Position numbers and translations under genes: made by a program. From Sarcomyxa edulis (taxonomy: Eukaryota; Basidiomycota; Agaricomycetes; Agaricales; Mycenaceae): DNA of 64,000 nt. The notes beneath the pieces were generated by a model. The model saw only the letters and a program-made list of their open reading frames with translations, was not told the DNA's origin and ran no database searches. This document shows positions 1 to 12,066 of the stretch, in pieces. Where the stretch lies: contig QUOL01000003.1 of the NCBI GenBank assembly GCA_009761415.1, positions 806,001 through 870,000 of the forward strand, written 5' to 3'. Position 1 is the stretch's first letter; every line of letters begins with the position of its first letter.

Positions 1-3000
1 TTCAGATAAATGCAGATCGGCGTCAGCAGAAATTCCGGCTGTTTCCTGTGGGTATTGTTGACTTCAGTAAGTTTTATTGGAGTGCAAAGTACTTCCTCAC
101 TGAGAGATCTGCAGTCTGGAAGAGTCCAAGACCGCAGACGAGAGGTTATACTGTCGCAGCTCCATAGGAAGGAAGGGAGTATGATGAACCGATTGGAGCC
201 CACGAGCTATATGCATTCCGATAGCAAGGTAAATGGATGGTAGCGATACGTGTGAAAAACATCATAATATGGACGGGTTTCTGATCTTCCTTGCCGCGGT
301 AAGATTGGTCAAAATTGATATACCGACACCTTATTCCACCCCATGTTTCCGAGAGTTTATCTCATGTGGAACAACCACGGTAGACTTGCAGGCTGGCGAA
401 TGGAGCTGTCCTTTGGACTCATCCTGGACCACCGGAAGGTATCACGTGTGATACCTGTGGACTTCGAGTCGTGGACCAGCTGCCTCATATCGTAGGCTTA
501 GCGCTACAGCAGTGAAACAGGTCCATGTAATGGTATGTAACAAATCTGTGAGTACCAGTGAAGACAGCCGCTGCTGGGGAGACGGTGAATTAACCGAAGT
601 GAGCCACAGGGGTTGAGCCCACGCTTCCGAAACGGGAAAGTAGTGGTTGAGGACCAGAAGCGTGTCCCTGGATCGCCGTATCGCGGCATCTTTGTACCCT
701 GCTCCTCTGTTACAACTGTGAGCGTCCAGAGCACTGTCTTGCTTAAAATTTCCCACAAAAACATACAGATCTATGGTCTAAGACGGAGCTTCACATAGCA
801 TCGGTCAAGTTCATGGACGAACTCTCAAAAATGATCTTAAAAATCATCGGGTGTGAACGTTCCGTGAAATCACTAGGATTCAGGAAATATAAATCAACGT
901 TTTTCGTCGATATTATTTTTGGGTGCGAACATGTAGAATGACATATTATCTAGAATAATACAGAAGTCGGGACAAAAACTACAAAGATGAAAGAAGTTGC
1001 GATCTATTGAATCAAACCATCCCGTATGCCATTTCCAATTCCCAATGTATCGGCGCACGAATAACTCGTCAACAGCGCTCGCCAAGATATTGAGAGAAAG
1101 CCTCAAACGTGACAAATCCTAGAGAGCGAACATTAGCGTAGTCAAGTCATAGCCGCTAAAGGAAAGGGAGGGGGCCACTATGGGGACGACGAACAGGGAT
1201 CAGCCACGACCGACTGGAGCCTCCCGAGATCGTGAGTGTAGAAAATGATCGCCGTGACCACGAGACGGACAAAGCTGAATAGGTGACAGACGAAGATAGC
1301 TGGGGAGTAATTCAAACGTGGTCTTTTCACCACGAGAAGGTTATAGGGTAGTGGATTAAGTGCGTCTTGATAAGAACGACGCTGTCGGATGATCTGAAAG
1401 GCAAAGAGGGAGCCAATGATTGGAGCACCGGTGACGAGGATGACAGGGGAAGAGAAGAGAACTTCACGAAAAGGGGAGTATGGTCGGACGAATGAGGCGA
1501 AGACGCTGGATGTGTGAAGTGATATGCCATAGTCGTGGATAAAGTGTATGGCGGCCATCGATAAGAGGAGAAAAAGGCACTCGGCAGGAATGTGTGACAG
1601 ACACGATGCCCGTCCCATACTTAACTTCCACCCCAATTCCACCCTACCTTGGGGATATATAAGGCCGTCCTAGGAGCCCCTCGCGATCGTTTCCTCATCC
1701 CCTATCCTCTCCCTGTCTCGTCGTCTCTGTCCAGGTTTTCATTTTCGGAGCCTGGTGCTGCATCGGGGTTGTCGCCGGCTGATGTTCCGTTTTCGAGTCT
1801 TTTCGAGTAGAGCATTTTCTTCCTATCTCTCTCCCATCCTTGCATGCCCAGGCTACTCCATAGTCTGGCTCTCATCCAACCCATCTTGTACTTGTGAAGG
1901 ATACCCCTCAACGGTTATCACAAGAGTACATACCATGGGAATGGAAGAGACGCCAGACCATGCTAGAGTCCTTCAAAGCAGTTCCTCTCGTCTGACGGCA
2001 CTCATCCCCCTAAATCCTGTCGGATGCCCATTCAAAGCGTCATAGTGCATTGATGATGACGAATTCGTATCACTTACTTTTGACTATCCTCAGATGGGCC
2101 CTCAAGACTTAGCCACAGTCGGCATTTAGGGAAGGTAAGTCAGTCAAATTCTGTGCGTGTTGTCTTATAGCTGAAAGGTGTTTCATCAGCAGATGCAAAA
2201 CCTATTCATATCGTTAGACTCTGGGGTGTGGCAGACGTATAGAGCCTAGACTGTATAGGACACACCATCTAAAATGATTTTAATCATAGACGACGGGATA
2301 AGACCAACAGGTAAGCAGAGCCACCTCAGACCGAATATCGAGTAGGATTATTGATATTGTGACAGCAATTTGCCTGAACAGCGAATAGTGCCTACTACAA
2401 CCAACAGTCAGTATTACGATACACTGTCAGGCCGCACCATAGTCAACGACAGTGAGCGCTGAAGCTCAGTAGGCTTGTTTTGAATCGGGAGCGATCTATT
2501 GGCGGCCACCAGCGGTCTTTGTGATATGACTAGTTTTGATCGTTTGGCGGAAAGCAATTTTTCAACTTCGACTTGAACCACCTTCACCTTAAATAGGAGA
2601 GCGCAGATCATCACAAATCGTCGGCCAGCCACCAGCCTAGGCGACTACTCAACCGAGTCGACATCGTCGGTAGTCTTTCGACTACTGTGAGTAGTAGTGT
2701 ATAATGTCGCCCTTACCGTCGTTGACAACTTTATAAGCAGGGATCGGTCAGTTGTGCCGGGCGTCAGAAACGTTGAGTCAATTTGCTTAGCGTCGTCTCA
2801 GAAGTCCCCGAGACTCATCCTAAGGCAGGGACCACGATTCGCAGTTGTAGGACTTTCACTCTCGGTGTGCTGTACTCGATGAGGTGGGTGTCACAGCCAA
2901 TCTATTTGGGCCCGCTGGTCGCCACGTCTTCGGACCGTATATCAATGGACTTCTCCAGCAACGAGGCTCCTCCCGTTCACTGGCAGTAACACTTGCGGAG

Positions 3001-3348
3001 TGCTGAACAATTCAAGTTAGTTGATTAGATTGTTCCTTACTTTATTTCTGTTCGTTGGACTCCAGCATCATGTCATGACTCTATTCTCGTGCTCTGGTGG
3101 ATGCACTAATGAGCGTCAAGTATGCCAGTGGAGCTGTGGAGGCAGCCAGTCGTATCATGATAGAGCTGCCGATGTTCGGTGTTCTCGACTGTTTCGTGTC
3201 AGTCGTGCGAGTTTCACTCTTTGGGGACTACCGAAACATCCTTGTATACGTATATCAGAGTGTACGTCCTATACACAAATAGCGTCGCTCGCCGAATACC
3301 ACATTACTACTTGATCTATAGCGTCGGAACGCGCTCGTTCAACAAGGA
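1..3348. other. Left-edge region without a secure gene
   Basis: No ORF or spliced chain here gives a protein I recognise. The first 480 bases hold short open stretches that could be the damaged end of a gene lying to the left, but no consistent splicing frame emerged. The only longer ORF is a hydrophobic one on the minus strand at 1178-1642, listed separately. A TATATAA element near 1654 is followed by a pyrimidine-rich tract, as in a fungal core promoter, yet no convincing gene follows it. The stretch from 2050 to 3348 has many stops in all frames. It is best treated as intergenic or relic sequence. Confidence 0.5.
1178..1642 (-). CDS. Possible small membrane protein, hypothetical
   Basis: This is an uninterrupted ORF of about 154 codons, with a second in-frame ATG near 1618. 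The translation contains three or four hydrophobic stretches (for example SPVILVTGAPIIGSLFAF and LFSFVRLVVTAIIFY) separated by basic linkers, as in a short multi-span membrane protein. I do not recognise the family. It could equally be a fragment of a larger decayed membrane protein, because no introns or flanking exons were found and the surrounding sequence looks non-coding. An opposite-strand TATATAA element lies just upstream. Confidence that it is expressed is low. Confidence 0.25.
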   Translation of the reverse strand: MELGWKLSMGRASCLSHIPAECLFLLLSMAAIHFIHDYGISLHTSSVFASFVRPYSPFREVLFSSPVILVTGAPIIGSLFAFQIIRQRRSYQDALNPLPYNLLVVKRPRLNYSPAIFVCHLFSFVRLVVTAIIFYTHDLGRLQSVVADPCSSSP

Positions 3349-4888
3349 TCATGCCCATCTTCCAGGAACGACTGGCTGGGAAGAAGACAAGCCACCATCA
3401 ACGACCATGTTTTGGCCGTTGACATAGCTTGAATCATCTGCACTCGTCATGAAGTAAACTCATTGTCGAAACTGGGTGTTAAAACCGATTCACTCACCAG
3501 AAGCTAGGAAGAGAGCTGCCTGTGCGATTTCTGGACCAAGATGCGATTAGCATCGTACGTTTTCTCAGGATATGAATCGAAGAGCAGTACCTTCTGGCAC
3601 GCCGGCTCGACCCAAGGGGTTCAGCTGGCCAATCTTCCTCTCGGTTCCACGTTTCCTCGCAAATTCAAACGTTTCGCCAGTCATGCCTGTCTCGATGAGG
3701 CCAGGACAGATTGAATTTACTCTGATATCGGCCTTCTGAAGCTGCCAAGCGCCAGTTTTAGCCATGGAGTTGACACTTTTAAGAAGATATGATCAATTTA
3801 GCTCCCGAAAATGGACCTGGCTCGCCGAAGGGATGATAGAGACATACGCAGCTTTACTGGCACTATCTTCAGATTATAGATGATTCAATTCAAGATCAAA
3901 GCAGCTGATACGACCAAGTCAAAACTCACAATCAACTGTGCCCGCTCCAGATTGAAGGCCAGCCACTAGAGATTGAAGGGCACTTTTAATTAAATCAAGG
4001 TAGCATTGATAAGGTAGACGACCATACCCGATGCTGTCAAGATGATACTTCCACCACTAAATTCTTTACCTCTCGAAGGATTGGTCTTGGCCATAGCAGC
4101 ACCTCCATACTTTATAGCGAGGAAGCATCTAGGATAGAAGAGGTTCAGTGAGACAATCATCTTGACCCGATGAAATGAGATGAACATACGATAGAGAATT
4201 TACTCTCATGGAATTTGTGAATGTTTCCACGGATGTATCATATATATGATCTTTAGAAGCGAGTCCAGCCTTTCGAGACGAGTCAGTCGTCTTCAAAATC
4301 ATACAAAACGCAAGCGAACATTAGCAAAAAAGACATCTAGTCGTCCTTCCTCTAGGAGAGCCTGCTTGCAGACGCCAGATATTGCGGCTTCATCTGCTGC
4401 ATCTGCCTGGATGGTGGTGACCTAGTCAGAGAGTTTAGTCATGTAGAGTCGAAGGGCGTCAAGGTACGGCGCGTACCTTTACATCTGGGTATAATTTCTC
4501 AATAGTCGACTTGAGATCCGGGAGGTTCTCGGGGGAGAAGTCGATTAGATATAGATGTTTTGCATCTGATGGGGATATAAATTATGGGAGTATTAGAACG
4601 GATAGAGCTTAACGCTCACGTTCATGCGCGTAGAGAAGAGCAGAAGCACGACTGGTATGGTATCAATCAGGATCTACACCTCACGACCCAAGTTGATAAC
4701 ACTCACCCTATACCCTTGAGAGAGCCCACACCAGTAATGATGCACACCTTGCCCCGTAGCCGCGTCCCTCTAGGAGCCTGTGAGAGATGAGACTTGATTT
4801 TGTTGATACGAGCAGCGGTAGATTTGTAAAACTCGTCGTCGGTCGTCTGAAGGACGACCTTTGCATATCCGCCAGACTTGTTGGACAT
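3349..4888 (-). CDS. Short-chain dehydrogenase/reductase (SDR)
   Basis: This is a multi-exon classical SDR, expected to be an NAD(P)-dependent oxidoreductase acting on an unknown alcohol or carbonyl substrate. The start at 4888 opens MSNKSGGYAKV and leads to the Rossmann cofactor site CIITGVGSLKGIG, interrupted by an intron. Later exons give LYLIDFSPENL (second strand), LDVFFANAG (the NAG element), a serine-containing strand (GGSIILTASVAGLQSG) and the catalytic Tyr-x-x-x-Lys in VDYSASKAAVNSMAK, split over three exons. It then continues with ADIRVNSICPGLIETGM and NPLGRAGVPEEIAQAALFLAS. The last exon ends VVDGGLSSSQPVVPGRWA and a stop at 3349. All motifs needed for activity are present. The gene is followed on the same strand by the phosphatase gene at 5817-7625, with no sign of shared function. 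Confidence 0.85.
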
Positions 4889-5816
4889 TATTGGAAATGT
4901 TCGAGGCAAGGGCGGGGTAGAGTGGGGTAATTCTAGAGCAGGGCGGGATCCGGTTTTATGGGATACCCGGGCCCAAAATCAGAGGACGCGCTGTGCTGTG
5001 CCACGTGGTTCAAGGCGCGTCCAAAGTACGCGATCGTAAAAATGGCCCGATATGGAAGTGGGACTGTAAATCTGACCAGCCAAAGGCCATAATTAAGTGA
5101 ATGGCCAAGTCTGACTTGCCGGAGAGTGAACAACCCGGTGTAAGATCGTTGGGGACCGATCGAAGCCCGCACTTGCTCTTCACTTTTCTCTTCAAGCTCT
5201 CGGATCCCAGCGCTTGAATTCCGGATTCTGGAGCCCACCTCAATTCTGGATATCCTGAAGGTTTTAAAAAAGTTAAATTCGTGTCGAGTTTCGTACAAAG
5301 GGTCATGATCAGGTAATAAATACTAAGCGAATCCTGGATATCCATGGAATATACAGAGGGAAGGGGAAGGAGGATATGTGAGTAAGGAATGACCGATAAC
5401 CTTGTTCGAATGAGTACTCGGTACTCATCGCGAAAAACGAGGACTAATAGAAAAAAAAAGAGTGTGGAGCTGCGTGTGTGCGTGTGTATGTGTAATAGAT
5501 ACGACAACAAGTAGGTAGCAGGTAGCAGGTATGAGAGGAACTGGATATACTACTAATGATATACAAGTGGGAGAAAAGGATAGCGGATGATGTGTGAAAT
5601 TCGAGACGATATGGGATTGTGGGGTATATATAGGATGGTGGAAATTCGAGAGCAACGAGTGCACCAATGAATAATGTGTCACTCACGACAGCAGATCAGG
5701 AGAACGCGCGTAAAGCGCATCCAGTCGCTCTTGTTTGAGCGTAGACAAGTGTGCATTTCTGTAAGAGATGATGACACGTTGTCATGAACAAGAAATGCAA
5801 CAAATATCGCATTTCT
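4889..5816. other. Spacer between the SDR start and the phosphatase stop
   Basis: About 0.93 kb without a supported gene. It should hold the SDR promoter and the 3' end of the phosphatase gene. It contains a short TG/CG-rich run (GTGTGTGCGTGTGTATGTG near 5472) and a partly duplicated AGGTAGCAGGTAGCAGGTA near 5511-5530. Minus-strand ORFs here are Ser/Thr/Tyr-rich and look random. Confidence 0.5.
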
Positions 5817-7625
5817 TTAGGTTGATATTGGAAACGCAGGGTCCAAGACACCTCGTACATCGGAAACGCCTGTCAGATCGGCGAGGAACGGTATAAGGTC
5901 TGTGAGTTCCGCATCGTGAGGGTCGTTGAACCACGAAGAGACTGGGACCGCGTTATTGGGGTGGAATATATACGAAGCCGGGGAATTATCCAGAATGATA
6001 GTGTCGGCTATGGGTCGACCTAGTTGGGATAAGTCCTATGAGAAAGGGTCAGTCAAGGACATTCGTAGAAACAATAATCTGAGCCAGACCTTGACGTAGT
6101 TACCCTTGTGACTGTAGCAGCTTTCGCGGAACAGACGATGCGTAACTGCGTGATGTATATCCAATTTGTCAAGGACTGGGTCTGCATACTGAAAAAACGA
6201 GTAAACACATTCATTGGTGGAACGTAAGAAAATGAGTTCCAGAGCTTACTTTACTAAGACTCGCTGTGAAAACAACAATTTCGTAGATTTCTCCCATCTT
6301 CTGTAGAAAGGTGTCGACACCGGGCCGCTTAAGGACATGGAAATTATGCCAATGAGATTCTATTTCCACAGGGACAATAAAGTCCGGTGGTTGAAGTGCC
6401 TGGGGAAGGACCTTAGACATAGAAACGAAGATCCTGGAAAGGACATACTTTAAAACTGCTGTGAACAAGCGTCTCGTCTAGATCGAGAACCAGACATTTC
6501 CTTCCAGCATGGTGTGGAGCGATCGGGGGTAATAGAGGGCGTGGATTACCGTCCTGAGGCCACTCCGGAATCAGCACGAAAAAGGCTGACTAGATCAATT
6601 GAGATACGTACTTCGCCTAATGGGATCCCCGATCCTCCGCTCCTAATAAGCTTCTCCTCCTCTGCCTGCTCTTCGATTTCCTGTTGCCTGATATCCACCT
6701 CATCATCGGTATAGGTGTCATCGGATTCATCTGTATCCCGGGTATGGGTCCTAGTAATCTGGACATCATGACCTGTAGAGCCAGGAGGCTGTACGGATCC
6801 AGAGGTTACACCGTCCGTTTCATCTTCGGGCAGCAGATGGGTATTCGGTGGGGGTAGTATGATGATTTCCGGCTCCGTAGGGGTGGGAGGGGAGCTGACG
6901 GTAACGGAAGGAACGGTCAGAGGAGCAGGTGAAGGATCTATTGAAGACGATGACGCCTGATTACCATCTTCTATAGTAGTATCAAGCAAGGTTTGATCGA
7001 TTTCTGGTGGAGGTAGTTCGTTTTGTAGGGGAGGGTTTGGTTTGAGTTCGTCATCCAGACTGATAGAGTGTGCACGAGGGGAATGAGCCACGCATGGGAC
7101 GACTACGTGCATGACTCTAGACATGAGAGAGAGCTTGTACGGTCTGGGTGGCGGTTTGGCCTTGACAATGATGGATCTTTCAGAGCTCGAAGATAACGCG
7201 CCCTCAGAAGTCGAAGAGACGTTAGCCCGTCTTCGGTAGAATGGGGTACGAGTACGGCTGGTGCCTGTTAACGTGGCGTTGACGGATACTTGTTCCTTGT
7301 CCTTTTCATTATCATCCTGATTTGATGCTTGGTCAACCTGCGACGGGGGATGCGTAGAAGATGAAGCTATTGTCGCAGGAGGGGCCTGCCCTTGTTCGGC
7401 GTTAGAAGAATTGATGCCTACGGTGACCATTGTTGTCAGACGACTTTTCAAACAATCCTGAAGATGGATAGGCTTACTGAGAGTGTTGGAAGCATCCTCG
7501 AGAGGTGTCTTTATCCCGATAGATGGCTCCACTCTGGCCTTTGAAATCTTGCTAGCATTCGAAAAGAGGCGCTGCCGCAAGGATGGCTTCACCGGACTCG
7601 ACTCTGATTGGGTGTTGGCGGACAT
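5817..7625 (-). CDS. FCP1/NIF-type phosphatase, Psr1/Psr2-like
   Basis: This is a predicted Ser/Thr protein phosphatase of the small CTD phosphatase branch of the HAD superfamily. In yeast, Psr1/Psr2 sit at the plasma membrane and act in sodium and stress responses. The first exon (7625 to about 6611) encodes a long low-complexity, Ser/Pro/Thr-rich region starting [10 protein letters not shown], probably disordered. Downstream exons encode [20 protein letters not shown] followed by ETLVHSSFK, which contains the DxDxT nucleophile motif, then [32 protein letters not shown] and [19 protein letters not shown], and finally [17 protein letters not shown]. The reading ends at a TAA at 5817. The catalytic domain is complete. 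The long N-terminal tail is typical of fungal Psr/Nem1 relatives; Nem1 is the main alternative, but no membrane segment was seen. Confidence 0.85.
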
Positions 7626-8063
7626 TACTCGGGGACGGAATAATATCTGGAGGGTGAGTCAGTCCGAACGTCCAACGGGAAACCAAAGGGAGACTTTGGA
7701 AAGAGCAGAGAAGCACCAAGGTCTACCGTGAATTGATATTCCTCGGCGCCGTATCTTCTTCTCACGCTTAATCATGCACTATCGATAACTCCATTTCAAT
7801 CCACTTTTCGTTCCATTTGTCGGCGGTCCACGATAGCCTTGCAAGCAGGAAAAGACACCCACCGATGTCTGGAAATATTCATCAATTTTATGGCCTTTTT
7901 CTGTGATTTTTTTGCACCGCTCATGCTGATCCGGCGTGGCCCGTGGGAACATCGCGTGTCCTCGACCCGTCTCGTCGCTGGCATTCCTCGAAAACATATT
8001 CGACATTCCACTCAATCTTACCTCTAAATATCAACACATCTGCCACACTATTATTATTCTGCA
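7626..8063. promoter_or_regulatory. Divergent promoter region, phosphatase / SND1
   Basis: This 438 bp spacer separates the head-to-head starts of the phosphatase (7625, minus) and SND1 (8064, plus), so it must serve both. Short ORFs cross it on both strands but none has recognisable content. No clear TATA box lies at a fitting distance from either start, as is common for housekeeping genes. Confidence 0.45.
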
Positions 8064-11000
8064 ATGTCTATGAAAGCTGTGAGATCGTACCTGACCTCTG
8101 ACCTTCCTCACCGACTGATTTCACGCCGTAACAGATTGTTAAATGTGCATTCTCCTATGTTCTCTTTTCGCAACGTACCATTCCTGACATTGTCGAAAAA
8201 AATTAAGCTGTCATCTCTGGTGACTCTCTTGTCCTTCGTGGCCGCCCCGGCCCCCAAGGTCAAACACCCAAGGAGAGGTCAGTGGAATAACGCAGCACGA
8301 GACCATAGCAAGCTGAGATTTGCTGTCATCTAGGATTCTACATCTTGCAGATGTATCTGCCCCGAGAATGGGCTCATCCAATAGGGAGGACGAGGTATAT
8401 CTCAGCACTTCAGCGTTCTATCCGTAACTGATTTCTCGAATCAGCCCTGGGCCTTCGAATCTCGTGAATTTTTGCGCGCCCTTGCAGTCGGCAAGGAAAT
8501 CTCCTTCGTATCTACGCACTCTTTACCTCCCAACGATGAAGTTCCTCGAGATTTCGGAATTGCTGAAATCGGAGGACATGATGTAGGAGCCGAGCTCCTG
8601 AAAAGCGGCTGGGCCAAGACAAAAGAATCCAAGAGGGAACCCTCTGAAGATGATATCAAAAAGAAAGAACTCGAAAATGAAGCAAAGGCTGCCGGAAGAG
8701 GTCTATGGAATCCTCACGGGCCAAAGGTACCCTCCGGTCATTTTTTCTACCATTTATTCAATGCTAATGAGCCACATAGGCTCGCGCTATCCACCATTCA
8801 ATGCCAGCAGATTCACAAGCATTTGTCACAGAATGGAAAGGAAAACAACTAGATGGTTCGCAACACATAACAACATTTTGTGGTCGTGCTCCTGACTGAT
8901 ACTTGTTTATCATCAAGCCATCGTGGAACAAGTCCGGGACGGAACAACTTTACGCGTTCGCCTATTCATGCCAGACGGAGAACATCAAATTGTCAACATT
9001 GCACTTGCAGGCGTTCGAAGTGCACGAGTTTCAAGCAAGCAAGGCGAAATTTCGGAGCCCTGGGGAGAAGAAGTGCGTTTCATAGCTTATGCATCCTCAT
9101 ATTTGCTCACGGATCCCTTCCGACCCAGGCCAAATTCTTTACCGAGTCTCGTCTGCTTCAACGACCTGTTCGTGTACAGATTCTTTCACTACCGACCTCT
9201 ACCGCCACGCCATTCCAAACGAGCGCTAACGGCAGTGCACCTCCACCAGCTAGCATATTTATCGGCACAGGTAAGTCCTTCTATATTCAGGTGCTGACCT
9301 TTCTATCTCAATTCTTCAACACAAGTTCTACACCCTGCTGGAAATGTCGCCGAGCATCTCGTTGCCGCTGGCCTAGCCCGCGTCGTCGATTGGCACGCGG
9401 GAATGTTAGCCAGTAACGGAGGCATGGAACGACTCCGTCAAGCAGAGAAGCTTGCAAAAGAGAGACGTCTCTGTCTCTATGCTAGCTTACCGACAGCCTC
9501 GGCGACTGCCAAAGCAAACGGAACAACTACAAATGGTCAAACTCGAGCCTTCGATGCTATCGTAGTTCGGGTATGGAGTGGCGACCAGATTTCCGTTGTG
9601 GAGAAAGAGACCGGCAAGGAACGGAGACTGCAGCTGAGTTCTACAAGAGGGCCGAAGTATATATATCCTCGGCTTTTTGTCAACCTATGTGCTGACTGTT
9701 CCCATCTACACATAGACTATCTGACCCCAAACAAGCGTTCTATGCTCAAGAAGCCCGAGAATTCCTGCGTAAAAAACTCATTGGCAAGCACGTCAAGGTC
9801 AACATCGATTTCATTCGTCCTCGCGAGGGTGATTTCGACGAACGGGAATGTGCAACAATACAATATGGTGGACAAAACGCGTATGTACATTTGCGAAACA
9901 AAAGAAATCTTATCACGAAATTCGAGGCTAAGGCTTGTCTTGTTTGAAAATAAAGTAACATCGCAGAACAACTCATCGAAAAAGGTTTGGCGGGAATCGT
10001 ACGGCATAAACGCGATGATGAAGATCGGTCGTCTGAATATGACAAGCTTATGGCCGCTGAACAAGCGTAAGAACTGACCAAATCGATCTCTGTACATCTT
10101 CGCTAATTCCTTCCTTTTCTCTAGAGCTGTAGCAGATTCTCGAGGTATACACTCTGGCAAGGATATCTCACCTCCCAAACAACCGCTCAATATTTCCGAG
10201 GTGAATGGACTCGAATCGTGAACTGAGGGAATCCAATATTGATGGATTATCAGACCAGCAGCCGCGCTCATCAGTATCTCAATGGCTTCAAACGGCAGGG
10301 CAGAATATCTGCCGTAGTCGAATACGTTGCAGCTGGATCACGATTCAGGTAGTTCACTATGGTCAATGCAAGATCGTCCAATTCCTGATTTTTTTTGCTT
10401 GTAGAATATTCCTTCCCAAAGACAATCAGGCTCTGACGCTCGTCCTCGCCGGTACCGCAGGCCATTCATTCGCGTTGTAAAAAACGACTAATCCGTGTTA
10501 CTTCCACGCAGGCATCCGCGCTCCTCGAACTGCTCGCAATTCCTCTGAGAAGGGAGAACCATACGGTGCTGAAGCTTCGGAATTTGCATCGCGAAGATAC
10601 ATGCAACGAGACGTCGAATTCGAGGTCGAGAGTGTTGATAAATCTGGTGGATTTATTGGTTCGCTCTATCTCAACAAAAACGAAAACGCTGCTGTTGCAC
10701 TGGTCAAAGAGGGTTTGGCTAGTGTGAACTCTTTCTCGGCTGATAGTCTCGCGTGGGCACGACAATTGTATGATGCTGAGGCGAGTCATTCACTGTTCAT
10801 CTTACCCGGATTGTTTGTTAACATCGATATGTCTAGGCAGAGGCCAAGGCATCCAAACGCAATGTCAGTTTACTTGTTGCGTGTCCATATATAGCATCTG
10901 TCTTAATGAACTTCCAACCTTATGCAGATCTGGCAAGACTATGATGAAGAAGCTGAGCAAGTGGCGGAAGCTAGCCCTGCTGATAATGATAGTGCCCCTC

Positions 11001-11858
11001 TGAAACCAGAATACCTCGATGTCATCATCAGTGACGTCCGAACGCACAATGGCTTCAGTTTCTCGGTTCAAATTCTCAACACCGAAGGTATGAACAGCCT
11101 TATCTCGACTAGTTGGTCTAGTACTCACACATTATCTGTCAGGAATCGCCTCGCTCGAGAAATTAATGCGCGATTTCTCCCTCCATCACCAATCAGCCAT
11201 ACTAGCTCCATCGAACTTTGTACCAAAGGCAGGCGATCTAGTTTCTGCCAAGTTCTCCGACGGATCCTGGTATCGTGCCAAAATTCGTCGAGCCTCAGCC
11301 ATCAAAAAGGAGGCCGAAGTTACTTTCATCGATTACGGCAACCAAGATACTGTCGCTTTCAAAGATCTTCGACCATTAGACCCAAAATTCCGTTCTCTCC
11401 CTGGCCAAGCTCATGACGCTCGTCTAAGGTAAATTTCGAAACTACCACTTCTAATGGGGTCATGAGCTTACTATCTTTTACCGTTCTACTCATCGTCTTC
11501 TTTTCACAGTTTCGTGAAACTAGTGGGTCCCGAAAGTGACTACCACGCCGAAGCCATCGAACGTTTCCGTGCTCTCTGCGCCGACCGAAAACTCGTAGCC
11601 AACATTGACCACAAAGAGGGCTCGCTACTCCATCTCCGCCTGATGGACCCATCGGACCCTAACGCTGCACAAGATCCTCTAGCCTGTATCAATGCTGATT
11701 TACTACGTGACGGAGTAGCAGCTATCGATCGCAAGAACTGCAGATACCTTCCTGCCTACCCACAAGTCGTCAAGAAACTCCGGGAAGCTGTCGCTGAGGC
11801 AAAGCGGGATCGGGCTGGGATGTTCGAGTTTGGTGATGTCGAGGAGGATGACGAGTAA
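8064..11858 (+). CDS. SND1: Tudor staphylococcal nuclease (SND1 / Tudor-SN)
   Basis: This is a multi-domain RNA-binding protein with tandem staphylococcal-nuclease-like (SN) folds and a C-terminal Tudor domain inserted in a final SN fold. In other eukaryotes it binds structured or edited RNA and acts in RNA stability and stress granules. The start at 8064 opens MSMKA and is completed over tiny exons into [20 protein letters not shown], the usual first strand of SN1. Further exons give SN1 ([24 protein letters not shown]), SN2 ([20 protein letters not shown]), SN3 ([19 protein letters not shown]) and SN4 ([20 protein letters not shown]). The Tudor domain carries the aromatic-cage signature [18 protein letters not shown] and [12 protein letters not shown]. 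The C-terminus is acidic (FGDVEEDDE) and ends at 11858. There are many 50-60 nt introns and no break was seen. Confidence 0.93.
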
Positions 11859-12066
11859 TACTTGTGGTTTCTAGTCCACCAGTGTATGTAGTTGGCGCGC
11901 CAGGGAGAGCCCCCTTTCTGAAAATATGGGTCCCCGCTCTACTTTTGATCTTTCTCTGCATTTGTGCGATTTTTGATAAGAAAGACCGTCACATTTGTCT
12001 CTTGCATCATCACGTCGACCTGCGAGTACTTTTCGCGTCAAGAATCTGCAGACTACTATTTCTGTC

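Noticed and set aside
3021..3314. Small secreted Cys-rich protein candidate (MIRLFLTLFLFVGLQ)
   Set aside because: The leader looks like a signal peptide, but the downstream part has irregular Cys spacing, overlaps other open frames of the same quality, and sits in a stretch with no other coding character.
5010..5682. Minus-strand ORFs rich in Leu/Ser/His/Tyr as a possible small secreted protein
   Set aside because: No start context, no conserved features, and the sequence lies in the SDR promoter with a TG-rich run.
6546..7625. The 359-codon minus-strand frame as a stand-alone Ser/Pro-rich protein
   Set aside because: A GTACGT donor near its end joins it to the phosphatase exons at about 6540 and below, so it is the N-terminal part of the Psr1-like gene.
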